Origin: Alphaproteobacteria bacterium
GTDB taxonomy: Bacteria; Pseudomonadota; Alphaproteobacteria; Rhizobiales; Beijerinckiaceae
Length of the DNA: 57,468 nucleotides
NCBI GenBank assembly: GCA_021325385.1
Contig: JAJPHH010000087.1
Location: forward strand, 1 to 57,468
Direction: 5' to 3'
Position 1 is the stretch's first letter. Each line of letters starts with the position of its first letter. Below the pieces are notes generated by a model. It was not told the DNA's origin and did no database searches. It saw only the letters and a program-made list of their open reading frames with translations. Both the position numbers and the translations under genes were made by a program. Positions 16,138 through 24,343 of this stretch are shown one piece after another.

Positions 16138-17487
16138 TCAGGCCGGATTCTTGCCCTCTTGCAGGAAGACCTTGACCCAATCCTTGACCAACTGGTCGAG
16201 GGCATGCTGCGCCGTTCCCTTGTCGGCGACGACGAAGTCGTGCAGCCGCTTCTGCATATCGAGCAGCAGCGGGACGTAAAGCGGCTCGGCCCAGAAGTCT
16301 TTGACGAAGCCCATGCTCGCGACGAAGGACGGCGCATAGGGCGCGCTCGCCTTATAGGCGTCCGACAGGAGGACCGCCTTCGAAGCCGACGCGCCGCCGA
16401 GCGCGGTCCATTTCTGCTGCACGTTCGGCTGGGCGAACCATTTCACGTAATCGAGCGCCTCGGGGATGTTGTGGGAATAGGCCACCACCGACAGACCCTG
16501 ACCGCCGAGCTGGGTAAACTGCCCATACGGCCCCTTCGGATTGGCGAAGAATCCGATCTTGTCGCCGCCGACATTGGGGTCCTTGTAGAGACCGGGAAAG
16601 AAGGCGTACCAGTTCATCTGCATGGCCACCTCGCCGGACTTGAACGCGTCGAGGCCTTCCTGCATGTAGGCGTTGGAAAGCCCTGGCGGCTGGCAGCACT
16701 TGTAAAGCTCCTTGTAAACCTCAAGTCCCTTCACCGCTCCGGCCGAGTTGACGAAGCCCTCCATGTGATAAGGATTCTTGGGGTCGTCGTACTCGAATCC
16801 GTAATCGTACATTGCATTGGTCGCGCCCATCGTGATGCCTTCGGAGCCTCGCTCCGTAAAGATGTAGGCCCCGTAAACCTTCTTGCCGTCGATTTCTTTC
16901 CCGGTAAAGAACTTGGCGACCTGGAGCAGCTCGTCCCAAGTTTCCGGCGGCGCGATCTCGCGATTGTATTCCTTCTTGAATTCGGCGCGCAGGTCCGGGC
17001 GCGCGAACCAATCCTTGCGATAGGTCCAGCCGACCGCATCGGCCATTCCCGGCAGGGCCCAGTAATTCGGCGTGTTCTTCGGCCATTCCGAATAGCCGAC
17101 CACCGTGGCTGGAATGAACGTATTCATCGAAATATTGTTTTTCTCGAAAAACTCGTTCAGCTTGACGTACCATTTGTTCTCGGCGGCGCCGCCGATCCAC
17201 TGGCTGTCGCCAATGATCAGATCGCACTCGCTGCTGTGCGAGTTGAGCAAATTGATGAAGTGATCGGCGTAGCTCGTCCAGGGAACGAACTCGTATTTCA
17301 TCTCGACGCCGGTCTGCTTGGTGAAATCCTTGTCGAGCTCGACCAGCGCGTTGGCCGGGTCCCACGCCGCCCAGCACATGGTGAGCGATTTTCCTTCCGC
17401 GTAGGCGCTGTTCAGCGGCGCGGCGGCCGCGACGCCGGCGCCGATCAGCGCCGCCGTCATCAACGATGTCTTCATGGTTGCTTTCAT
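16138..17487 (-). CDS. Carbohydrate/polyol ABC transporter substrate-binding protein (SBP_bac_1 family)
   Basis: A 449-residue periplasmic binding protein, family 1. The signal peptide runs MKATMKTS to NSAYA (about residues 1-28), and the mature protein starts EGKSLTMCWAAWDPANAL. Typical fold segments are WGGxGL-like QLGGQGLSVVAY and YVKWFAQPNVQQKW. The ATG at 17487 has a strong GAAGGAGGG site; codons upstream in frame are not needed. Being in one operon with two permeases, two ATPases and dihydroxyacetone kinases, its ligand is likely glycerol, dihydroxyacetone or another small polyol. This is inference. Confidence 0.9.
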   Translation of the reverse strand: MKATMKTSLMTAALIGAGVAAAAPLNSAYAEGKSLTMCWAAWDPANALVELDKDFTKQTGVEMKYEFVPWTSYADHFINLLNSHSSECDLIIGDSQWIGGAAENKWYVKLNEFFEKNNISMNTFIPATVVGYSEWPKNTPNYWALPGMADAVGWTYRKDWFARPDLRAEFKKEYNREIAPPETWDELLQVAKFFTGKEIDGKKVYGAYIFTERGSEGITMGATNAMYDYGFEYDDPKNPYHMEGFVNSAGAVKGLEVYKELYKCCQPPGLSNAYMQEGLDAFKSGEVAMQMNWYAFFPGLYKDPNVGGDKIGFFANPKGPYGQFTQLGGQGLSVVAYSHNIPEALDYVKWFAQPNVQQKWTALGGASASKAVLLSDAYKASAPYAPSFVASMGFVKDFWAEPLYVPLLLDMQKRLHDFVVADKGTAQHALDQLVKDWVKVFLQEGKNPA

Positions 17488-17724
17488 GTTTCCCTCCTCC
17501 TTCGAGTTCACCGGCTCACGGCAAGACGCCACTCGAAACGCGCCCAGCCCAGGCGACCTTGGTCGCATGCGGTTCTGAAAAAGCGTTTCCTCGTTGCGGT
17601 CGGATCCTCTCCGCGCCTGCGCGATGTTTAGTCACTCTCGCCCGTATAAACACGCGAGGCGAAATTCGCCTTTCCGCGCCCCATCGCAACTCTCCTCTCC
17701 CGATATCGTCGCCGTCGAACGGCG

Positions 17725-19425
17725 TCAGGTTTGCGAGCGCAGGCTCTCGGATTCGCCCGACGGAAGCGCCGCCAATCGCCCTCGTGTCTGCGTGCGGGCC
17801 GCGGCCGCCTCGAACATAGCGGCGATCGCCGTCGCTCCGGGATCGGCGACGCCCGTCAGCGCATTTGGATTGAGGTAGCTCGAACGGCCCGCATGCGCCC
17901 TGGCCATGGCGGCGGTGGCGCGCGCCCCGGCGCGAGCGGCTTGCGCGGCGGCGGCGAGATCGCCGCCCTCGTCGAGCGCCTGAATGGCTGGCGACAATGC
18001 GTCGAGCATGGTGCGATCGCCCGCTTTCGCGCCGCCATAGAACTGCATCCGCTCCATCCCCGCCCGCAACGCCAGGCGCCAGGATTCTCCTTGCGCCAAG
18101 GCGTGACCGGCCGACGCTGCGAAAATCGACAGAAGCGCGCCGCTCGTGCCGCCCATCGCCGCAGAAAGGCGATCGGAGAGCGCCGCCAGCAATTCGGAAG
18201 GTTCGCCGAGCGGCAGATCGTCGAGCGCGGAGAGGATGGCGCGCGCGGCAATTGCGAAAGTCGTGCCCGTGTCGCCGTCGCCGACGCGCGCATCGAGTTC
18301 GTTGAGCTCTTGCTCCTGACTCAGCAAGGCTTCGCAGATCGCGGTCAGGAGCGCTCGCCTCTCAGGATCGTCGCTAGCCGCCGGCGCAGCCCGACCGCCT
18401 TGGCGCTCGACCGGATAGATCGCGATCGGCCCCACCGGCCGGGCTCCGGGCCAAGCCGGGGCCTCGCAAGGCGCCGTCAACGCTGCGACGAGCGCGTCAT
18501 CGATCGGCAGCGCGGAAAGGGATACGCCCTTCATGTCGAGCGACGTCATGAGCCGCGCCGGCCCGAGCACCCATTTGGCGCGCTGGCCGAGCGCGGTTTC
18601 CAGAACGGCCCGAGAAAAGACCGCCAGTTCGAGGTCCGGCGCGCCGCCGAGATTGTTGATGAGGAGCGCCAGCGCGCCGGCCTGGGGGATCGCTCGGCTC
18701 AACCTTTCGCTCATCAATTCGGCCAGGGCGCTCGCGGACGAAAGCTCGATGCGCTCGACGCCTCTTTCGCCGTGGATGCCAAGTCCCAATTCGGCTTGGC
18801 CGGGCTCGAGCCGCGCGTGGGGCGGCTGGCCAGGGATGGTGCAGGCGGTCGTCGCCACGCCGAGGCTCTTCACGGCGCCGGCGACTCGGCGCGCGACCGC
18901 GGCGACTTGGTCAAGGCTCGCGCCGGCTTCGGCGAACCCGCCCGCAATCTTGTGAACGAAGAGCGTCCCGGCTATGCCTCGCGGCGAGGCGAGATTCTCC
19001 AGCGCCACGTCGTCGGCGACGATCACGACCTCGACTTTGTACCCTTCGGCGCGCGCCCGCTCGGCGGCGAGGCCGAAATTCAGGCGGTCGCCGGCGTAAT
19101 TCTTGACGATCAGCAGGCATCCGGATGGTCCGGTCACGTGGCGGATCGCGGTATAGACCGCCTCGACGCTCGGAGAAGCGAATATCTCGCCGCACACCGC
19201 CGCTGTGAGCGCGCCGCGGCCGACAAAGCCAGCATGCGCCGGCTCGTGACCCGAACCGCCTCCGGATATCAGAGCCACTTTCGTACGGCTCCAATCCGCT
19301 CGTACGATCACTTTGATAGTGGGAAAGCCGCCCAGCCGGGCCAATGCGCCAGGCGGCGACGTGGCGAGAAGCCCGTCGACCGCCTCCGTGACAATGGCTT
19401 CGCGATGATTGACGAAATGGGTCAT
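17725..19425 (-). CDS. ATP-dependent dihydroxyacetone kinase (DhaK-DhaL fusion)
   Basis: A single-chain kinase of 566 residues that uses ATP directly. The K domain (about 1-330) has GGGSGHEPAHAGFVG with His60 and the substrate-binding histidine in GLGIHGERG near 218. A linker leads to the L domain (about 360-545) with ELDARVGDGDTGTTF and MGGTSGALLS. The layout matches the Citrobacter-type DHA kinase, though some relatives in this family act on other ketoses or tetroses. It is the first gene after the putative promoter at 19.6 kb, and the ABC transporter genes follow after 237 bases. Confidence 0.92.
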   Translation of the reverse strand: MTHFVNHREAIVTEAVDGLLATSPPGALARLGGFPTIKVIVRADWSRTKVALISGGGSGHEPAHAGFVGRGALTAAVCGEIFASPSVEAVYTAIRHVTGPSGCLLIVKNYAGDRLNFGLAAERARAEGYKVEVVIVADDVALENLASPRGIAGTLFVHKIAGGFAEAGASLDQVAAVARRVAGAVKSLGVATTACTIPGQPPHARLEPGQAELGLGIHGERGVERIELSSASALAELMSERLSRAIPQAGALALLINNLGGAPDLELAVFSRAVLETALGQRAKWVLGPARLMTSLDMKGVSLSALPIDDALVAALTAPCEAPAWPGARPVGPIAIYPVERQGGRAAPAASDDPERRALLTAICEALLSQEQELNELDARVGDGDTGTTFAIAARAILSALDDLPLGEPSELLAALSDRLSAAMGGTSGALLSIFAASAGHALAQGESWRLALRAGMERMQFYGGAKAGDRTMLDALSPAIQALDEGGDLAAAAQAARAGARATAAMARAHAGRSSYLNPNALTGVADPGATAIAAMFEAAAARTQTRGRLAALPSGESESLRSQT

Positions 19426-19566
19426 CGCCCCGCCCCGATCGCTCGAGCCGTTTTATTTTCCGCCGGCGAAACGAGCGGCGTTTCCGAGCCGGGGATCGCG
19501 ACGCCGCCTCGCGGCGGCATACCGTCCAATAAAAGGCGTCTCGGCATTTCCTCCCCCACCGCCAGC

Positions 19567-19612
19567 ATGTTTACTTCTTTGTTTAGTTTAGTAACGCACA
19601 ACCAGTAAACAT
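19567..19612. promoter_or_regulatory. Inverted repeat ATGTTTACT-N28-AGTAAACAT, candidate operator
   Basis: A perfect 9-base inverted repeat (19567-19575 and 19604-19612) in an AT-rich island inside otherwise GC-rich DNA. GTTTAG occurs twice more between the arms. It overlaps the candidate promoter of the DHA-kinase/transporter operon, so it may bind its regulator. No regulator gene for it is evident in the window. Confidence 0.55.
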
Positions 19613-19617
19613 TGCAA
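19588..19617 (-). promoter_or_regulatory. Candidate sigma-70 promoter of the DHA operon
   Basis: On the minus strand TTGCAA (19617-19612) and TACTAA (19593-19588) are 18 bases apart. Transcription would start near 19580, about 155 bases before the DhaK-DhaL start. The inverted repeat covers the spacer and -10 region, a normal place for repression. Confidence 0.45.
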
Positions 19618-19996
19618 GCGGTTTTTTTTTCGATGCGGGCGATTTTCGCGAGGAAAGCTTGCTCCTCGCCAGATTGGCGGCCGGCCTTACCGGGGAGCCG
19701 CCAATGACCGCCGCAAGCCGCTCGCTCGCAACGGCGCTATGGAGAGCGCGCTTCGCGAGCGGCTTGCTCCGCCCGCGCTACCCCGCTAAGGGCGCAGTAC
19801 CCGGAGGCTTGTCGCGGCCAGAAGGCGCGCCCATCGTCGTGAAGGGGCCGCTGCCTGATGATCGGCGCATCCACCAGTTCACACGCAGCCTGCATCGGCT
19901 CTCGCTGACCGGGAAGGAATTCGCGGCCGACGTCTCGGAAACGACCGCTTGAAAGCCGGCCTTCAATCAATCGGCTCGACACGCGTAAGACTGGTG

Positions 19997-20010
19997 TGTT
20001 ATCGATAACA
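19997..20010. promoter_or_regulatory. LacI-family operator TGTTATCGATAACA, site 1
   Basis: A perfect 14-base palindrome upstream of the lactonase and LacI genes. It is identical to the sites at 24277 and 26191. Its TGTTA-N4-TAACA form resembles the GntR/IdnR operators of enteric bacteria. Confidence 0.85.
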
Positions 20011-20150
20011 TACGCCCGCTTCAGCGTTGCGAGGGTTCGTCTTGTTCAAACGCCTCGGCGCCTGTGTCCCGCCTCGCTGAGCAACGCGATTCTTCCTCGC
20101 TGCGAGCGCGCGGCGCGAAAGGCCTCGAGCAGCGCCAATGGAATGGCGAG

Positions 20151-21071
20151 ATGAGCGATTTCGAGATTCTTGACCCACGTTTCAAAGCGCTCATCATTGG
20201 GCACGCCAAGCTTGAACGGCTTTGGGCGGGCTGCCGATGGGCCGAGGGGCCCGTTTACGCGCCCGCCGCCAAACACGTACTGTGGTCCGATATCCCGAAC
20301 GATCGTGTGCTGCGCTATGACGAGAAGGGCGGGGCGGTCAGCGTTTTCGAAACGCCGTGCGGCTATCAGAATGGGCACGCCTTGGACGGCGATGGCCGCA
20401 TCGTCGCCTGCGAACACGGCGCGCGGCGGGTGTCCCGTTTGGAGCACGATGGGCGGTGGATCGCTCTCGCCGACCGGTTCGAAGGCCGGCGGCTGAATTC
20501 GCCCAATGACGTCGTCGTCAAATCGGACGGCTCGATCTGGTTTTCTGACCCGACCTACGGCATCGACGGATTTTACGAAGGCGCTCTCGCCGAACCGGAA
20601 GTCGGCGGTTGCTATGTCTATCGCTTCGAACCGGCGACAGGCCGCCTGACCGCCGCCGCCAAGGACCGCGTGCGGCCGAACGGTCTCGCCTTCTCGCCCG
20701 ACGAACGCGTTCTCTATATCGCCGATACCGGCGAGACTCATGTACAGGACCATCCGCGCGCCATTCATGCCTATAATGTGGGGCCCGATGGCTCGCTTCG
20801 CTACGACCGCGTCTTTGCGGTCAGCGACGCCGGCTTCTTCGATGGTTTTCGCGTCGATTGGCGCGGCAATCTCTGGACCTCGAGCGCCGATTCGGTTCGC
20901 GCCTACGCGCCCGACGGCGCATTGATCGGCCGCATTCCGATCCCGGAGATTGTCTCCAATCTGTGTTTCGGCGGCCGCCATCGCAATCGCCTGTACATCA
21001 CCGCGCAGACGTCGCTCTATGCGATCTACCTCAATACGCATGCGGCGGGTTGGCGCTGGGATCAACGATAG
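20151..21071 (+). CDS. SMP-30/gluconolactonase family sugar lactonase
   Basis: A 306-residue six-bladed beta-propeller hydrolase, predicted to open a sugar-acid lactone in a metal-dependent way. Family motifs are EGPVYAPAAKHVLWSDIPNDR, LNSPNDVVVKSDGSIWFSDP and the metal-site segment RPNGLAFSPDERVLYIADT. The chosen ATG (20151, MSDFEILD) is where the family usually begins; an upstream in-frame GTG at 20064 would add 29 unlikely residues. It lies 140 bases after operator site 1 and is followed by the LacI gene. In this context it could produce idonate or gluconate from the lactone. Confidence 0.88.
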   Translation: MSDFEILDPRFKALIIGHAKLERLWAGCRWAEGPVYAPAAKHVLWSDIPNDRVLRYDEKGGAVSVFETPCGYQNGHALDGDGRIVACEHGARRVSRLEHDGRWIALADRFEGRRLNSPNDVVVKSDGSIWFSDPTYGIDGFYEGALAEPEVGGCYVYRFEPATGRLTAAAKDRVRPNGLAFSPDERVLYIADTGETHVQDHPRAIHAYNVGPDGSLRYDRVFAVSDAGFFDGFRVDWRGNLWTSSADSVRAYAPDGALIGRIPIPEIVSNLCFGGRHRNRLYITAQTSLYAIYLNTHAAGWRWDQR

Positions 21072-21122
21072 CTTGCGGTTAGCCTCGTGCGGTCAACGAA
21101 TTTTCTTATTTTCGCGAAGCTG

Positions 21123-21136
21123 TGTTAACGATCCCA
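21123..21136. promoter_or_regulatory. Possible degenerate LacI operator before the repressor gene
   Basis: TGTTAACGATCCCA matches 11 of 14 bases of TGTTATCGATAACA and lies 14 bases before the LacI start. It could allow autoregulation, but the right half-site is poor. Confidence 0.3.
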
Positions 21137-21149
21137 TCATGGGGCGGGT

Positions 21150-22256
21150 ATGAAGCGCCGGCGAGCAAAAGATTTGGAAACGGCTCAAAAGCGCCCGCGT
21201 GCGCCAAAGGCCAAAGCCATGAAACGCGCTGAGGAGGGGCAGGCTGGCGCGTTGACGATGCAGAAAATTGCCGAACTCGCCGGCGTGTCTGCGATGACAG
21301 TTTCGCGGGCTCTCAAAAGCGACGCCTCGATCTCGCCCGAAACCCGCGCGCGCATCCTCGATATCGTCAGCCGCATCGGCTATGTGCCCGACGCGACCGC
21401 GCGCATGTTTGCAAGCCGACGCTCGGGCTTTGTCGCGGCCCTGGTGCCGTCGCTGAACAACTCGAACTTCGCCGATACGGTCCGCGGCATGGAGGAGGCC
21501 TTCGGCCCCGCCGGTCTCCAATTGCTGCTCGGCGACACCGAATATTCCCTGTCTCGCGAAGAGGACCTGATCAGCGCGCTGTTGCAGCGGCGCCCCGAAG
21601 CGATCGTCCTGACCGGCGGCGTGCATACGCCGGCGGCTCGGCAAATGTTGGCGAAAGCCGGCATTCCGATCGTCGAGACTTGGGACTTGCCGAAAGCGCC
21701 GCTCGATCACGTCGTCGGCTTTTCGAACGAGGCGGCGGGCGCGGCGATGGTGCATTATCTTTACGAGCGCGGCCGGCGAAATATCGGTTTCATCGGCGGC
21801 GCGACCAACCTCGATACGCGCGGCTCGGAGCGCCGCGCCGGCTATGCCCGCGCGGTTCGCGAGCTTGGCCTCTCGCGCAGTCGCGTCGTGACCTTCGGCA
21901 AGCCGCCCGTGACGATGAGCCAGGGCGGCGAAGCGCTCGACTTGATGTTGAAGCAGTGGCCGGAGGTCGACGCCATCCTCTGCGTCTCCGACCTTTCGGC
22001 CTTCGGCGTGCTGATGGAGTGCCAGCGGCGCGGCGTCGCTGTCCCGCAACGATTGGCGATCGCCGGCTTCGGCGATTTCGAGGTGGCGCGCTGCTGTCAT
22101 CCGCGCCTCACGACCATCGCCGTCGATTGCCAAGGCATCGGCCGTCGCGCGGCCGAGATCGTTCTGAGCGCGCTCGAGGCGAAGAAGAGCGGCGAGGTTC
22201 TTCCGCCAGAGACAGTCGTCATGCCGTTCGAAGTCGTCGCGCGCGAGACGGTCTAG
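21150..22256 (+). CDS. LacI/GalR-family repressor, GntR/IdnR-like
   Basis: A 368-residue repressor with about 30 basic residues ahead of the HTH. The HTH is TMQKIAELAGVSAMTVSRALK (split around residue 36-56), followed by a hinge (YVPDATARMFASRRSG) and a periplasmic-binding-protein-like ligand domain (GRRNIGFIGG, then LAIAGFGDFEVAR). Gene content around it (idonate dehydrogenase, gluconate dehydrogenase) and the operator form point to a sugar acid such as gluconate or idonate as inducer. Three identical palindromes in the same locus are its likely binding sites. It ends 6 bases from the convergent dehydrogenase gene. Confidence 0.92.
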   Translation: MKRRRAKDLETAQKRPRAPKAKAMKRAEEGQAGALTMQKIAELAGVSAMTVSRALKSDASISPETRARILDIVSRIGYVPDATARMFASRRSGFVAALVPSLNNSNFADTVRGMEEAFGPAGLQLLLGDTEYSLSREEDLISALLQRRPEAIVLTGGVHTPAARQMLAKAGIPIVETWDLPKAPLDHVVGFSNEAAGAAMVHYLYERGRRNIGFIGGATNLDTRGSERRAGYARAVRELGLSRSRVVTFGKPPVTMSQGGEALDLMLKQWPEVDAILCVSDLSAFGVLMECQRRGVAVPQRLAIAGFGDFEVARCCHPRLTTIAVDCQGIGRRAAEIVLSALEAKKSGEVLPPETVVMPFEVVARETV

Positions 22257-22262
22257 GCGAGC

Positions 22263-23294
22263 TCAGAACGCCAATTGCACTTTCATCGAGCGGGAGCGGT
22301 CGCCGGCCAATTCGAAGGCTTCGCTCGCGCGGGTGAAGGGCAGGGTGGCCGAAATGAGCGACTTGACGTCCACGAGCTGCTTGCTGATCAGAGCCGCCGC
22401 CATGGCGAATTCCTCGTGGAAACGGAAAGTCCCGCGTATTTCCAATTCCTTCGCCACGACGACATTCATCGGCAGCGCCATCTCGCCGCCGAGCCCGAGT
22501 TGCACGAGTACGCCGCCGGGGCGCATGACCTCGATTGCGCCGCGCAGCGCGGCCGCCGCCCCAGAAGCCTCGAAGAGCGCGTCGAAATAGCCCTTGTCCG
22601 GCGCATAGGCGGATAGCGCGTCCGGCTCGGACGCCGTGTTGACGACGCGATCGGCGCCGACCTTGCGCGCAAAACCGAGCGCGCCATCGGCGATGTCGGT
22701 GACGACGATTTCGGCGGCGCCGGCGCGACGGGCGGCGATCACCGCGAGAGAGCCGATGGGACCGGCGCCGGTGACGAGCACCCGCTTGCCGAGCAGCGGC
22801 CCGGCGCGCCGCGCCGCATGGAGGCATACGGCCAGCGGCTCGGCCATTGCCGCCTCTCCGAGCGAGACGTTGTCGCCGACGACATGCGCCTGCTCCTCAT
22901 GACAGACGAGGACTTCGCGGAAGGCGCCTTGCACATGAGGAAAGCGCATGGCGCTGCCATAGAAGCGCATGTCCAAACATTGGTTCTGCCGCCCCTCGAG
23001 GCAATATCGGCAGTGGTTGCAAGGACGGCTCGGGCTGACCGCGACGCGCGCGCCGATCGCGACGCGCTCGACCAGGCGGCCGACGCCCTCGACGACGCCG
23101 GCGATCTCATGGCCGAGCACCATGGGTTCCCGCAAGCGCACTTGGCCGAAGCCGCCATGGTTGAAGTAATGCAAGTCCGAGCCGCAAATGCCGCCAAAGG
23201 CGATCCGCACGCGGACGTCCCTGTCGCCGAGCGCTTCCTCGTCCATCTCTTCGATGCGAATGTCGCGAGCGGCGTGTGCGACGACGGCGCGCAT
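22263..23294 (-). CDS. idnD: Zinc-dependent alcohol dehydrogenase, L-idonate 5-dehydrogenase type
   Basis: Predicted to oxidise L-idonate to 5-keto-D-gluconate. The 343-residue MDR protein has catalytic zinc ligands Cys37 (GGICGSDLHYF) and His62-Glu63 (VLGHEIAG). The four structural-zinc cysteines are in PCNHCRYCLEGRQNQC at 91-106, and the NAD site is TGAGPIGSLAV. GGICGSDLHYFNHGG is characteristic of IdnD. It follows the hydroxyacid dehydrogenase gene by 12 bases. With the gluconate 5-dehydrogenase encoded divergently it makes an idonate-to-gluconate route. Sorbitol or xylitol dehydrogenase activity is a less likely alternative. Confidence 0.85.
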   Translation of the reverse strand: MRAVVAHAARDIRIEEMDEEALGDRDVRVRIAFGGICGSDLHYFNHGGFGQVRLREPMVLGHEIAGVVEGVGRLVERVAIGARVAVSPSRPCNHCRYCLEGRQNQCLDMRFYGSAMRFPHVQGAFREVLVCHEEQAHVVGDNVSLGEAAMAEPLAVCLHAARRAGPLLGKRVLVTGAGPIGSLAVIAARRAGAAEIVVTDIADGALGFARKVGADRVVNTASEPDALSAYAPDKGYFDALFEASGAAAALRGAIEVMRPGGVLVQLGLGGEMALPMNVVVAKELEIRGTFRFHEEFAMAAALISKQLVDVKSLISATLPFTRASEAFELAGDRSRSMKVQLAF

Positions 23295-23306
23295 TTGGGG
23301 GCTCCT

Positions 23307-24248
23307 TCAGACGACGGGCGTCAGCAACGGGCGCCCTGCGAAATGAGCGGCGAGATTGTCGCGCACGAGCTTGCCCATCGCCTTGCGCGTTTCGACCGTG
23401 CCGCTCGATTGATGCGGCTGAACGACGACGCTCTCGAAGACGAGCAGACGCGGATCGATATTGGGCTCGTTCCAGAACACGTCGAGGCCCGCGCCCGCGA
23501 TTACGCCTCGGCGGAGCGCTTCGATGAGCGCGTCTTCGTCGACGATCGATCCTCGCGCCACATTGATGAAGACGCCGGATGGGCCCAACGCTTCGAACAC
23601 TTTCGCGTTCACCAGATTGCGCGTCGCCTCGCCGCCGGAAACAGTCGCGATCAGCACGTCGCTCGCTCGCGCCAGCGCGACGGCGTCCGGGTAGTAAGCG
23701 CCTTCGGCGTCCGCCGCCGGAGCAACGTCGCAATAGACGATCCTCACGCCGAATCCTTTGGCGCGGCGCGCCACGGCGCGGCCGATCCGGCCGAAGCCGA
23801 GGAGGCCGATGGTCTTTCCGCCAAGGCTCGTGGCCAAGGGCATGTTGGCCTTGGCCCAGGCGCCGGAGCGCACATAGGCGTCGCCCTGCGGCACTTTTCG
23901 CAATGTCGCGAGCGTCAGCGCCATCGCCATGTCGGCCACGTCTTCGGTCAACACGTCCGGCGTATTGGTGACGCGCACCCCGCGCGCCTTGGCGCGAGCC
24001 AGATCGATGGCGTCGACGCCGACGCCATAGCAGGCGATGATCTCGAGGCGCGGCAGTCGATCGATCAGCGCCGCCTGGGCGCCGAGTTCGCCGCGCGTGG
24101 CGACGGCGCGAATGTTCGGCGCGACTGTTTCGAGGAAAGCGTTGCGGTCGGCGGCCTCCCACAGGCGATGGATTTCATAGTCGTCGGCTAGAGGCCGCAT
24201 GTCCCATTCAGGATAGGCGCCGATCATCAGAATTTCGGGCTTGGACAT
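23307..24248 (-). CDS. D-isomer-specific 2-hydroxyacid dehydrogenase
   Basis: A 313-residue NAD(P)-dependent reductase, likely for glyoxylate/hydroxypyruvate or 2-ketogluconate. It has the Rossmann motif GLLGFGRIGRAVARR, the conserved arginine in NVARGSIVDE, the glutamate region AGLDVFWNEP and the catalytic histidine in VQPHQSSGT. The ATG at 24248 begins MSKPEIL; a GTG 15 bases upstream (24263) is in frame and also possible. It is first in the minus-strand unit controlled by operator site 2. In a ketogluconate context, reduction of 2-ketogluconate is the simplest role, but the sequence does not decide this. Confidence 0.85.
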   Translation of the reverse strand: MSKPEILMIGAYPEWDMRPLADDYEIHRLWEAADRNAFLETVAPNIRAVATRGELGAQAALIDRLPRLEIIACYGVGVDAIDLARAKARGVRVTNTPDVLTEDVADMAMALTLATLRKVPQGDAYVRSGAWAKANMPLATSLGGKTIGLLGFGRIGRAVARRAKGFGVRIVYCDVAPAADAEGAYYPDAVALARASDVLIATVSGGEATRNLVNAKVFEALGPSGVFINVARGSIVDEDALIEALRRGVIAGAGLDVFWNEPNIDPRLLVFESVVVQPHQSSGTVETRKAMGKLVRDNLAAHFAGRPLLTPVV

Positions 24249-24263
24249 GACTTCGGGGCTCAC

Positions 24264-24291
24264 TTGACTCGCGACGTGTTATCGATAACAT
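24264..24291 (+). promoter_or_regulatory. Candidate promoter for the gluconate 5-dehydrogenase unit
   Basis: TTGACT (24264-24269) and TAACAT (24286-24291) are 16 bases apart. The LacI palindrome covers the -10 hexamer and most of the spacer, the same arrangement as before the ABC transporter. Confidence 0.55.
24277..24290. promoter_or_regulatory. LacI-family operator TGTTATCGATAACA, site 2
   Basis: A perfect palindrome in the gap between the divergent hydroxyacid dehydrogenase and gluconate 5-dehydrogenase genes. It is well placed to control both directions. Confidence 0.88.
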
Positions 24292-24343
24292 CACTAGCGC
24301 CGGTCCGCAAGACAGACGTTACGCGGCGACGGGAGGAGCGAAA

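Larger units (their letters stand above)
19426..20150. other. Intergenic region between the DHA operon and the lactonase gene
   Basis: These 725 bases separate divergent units. They hold the promoter with inverted repeat at 19567-19617 and the LacI operator at 19997-20010. Reading frames at 19659-19952 (plus) and 19737-19982 (minus) overlap each other on opposite strands, resemble nothing I recognise, and have no convincing binding site, so no gene is called. Confidence 0.6.

Noticed and set aside
17731-19608. 625-codon plus-strand frame opposite the DhaK-DhaL fusion gene
   Set aside because: Antisense shadow rich in Arg and Gly. The opposite strand has all kinase motifs.
19659-19982. Overlapping small frames on both strands between the DHA operon and the lactonase gene
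   Set aside because: No binding site, no recognisable family, and the two strands compete. A decayed gene cannot be excluded but is not supported.
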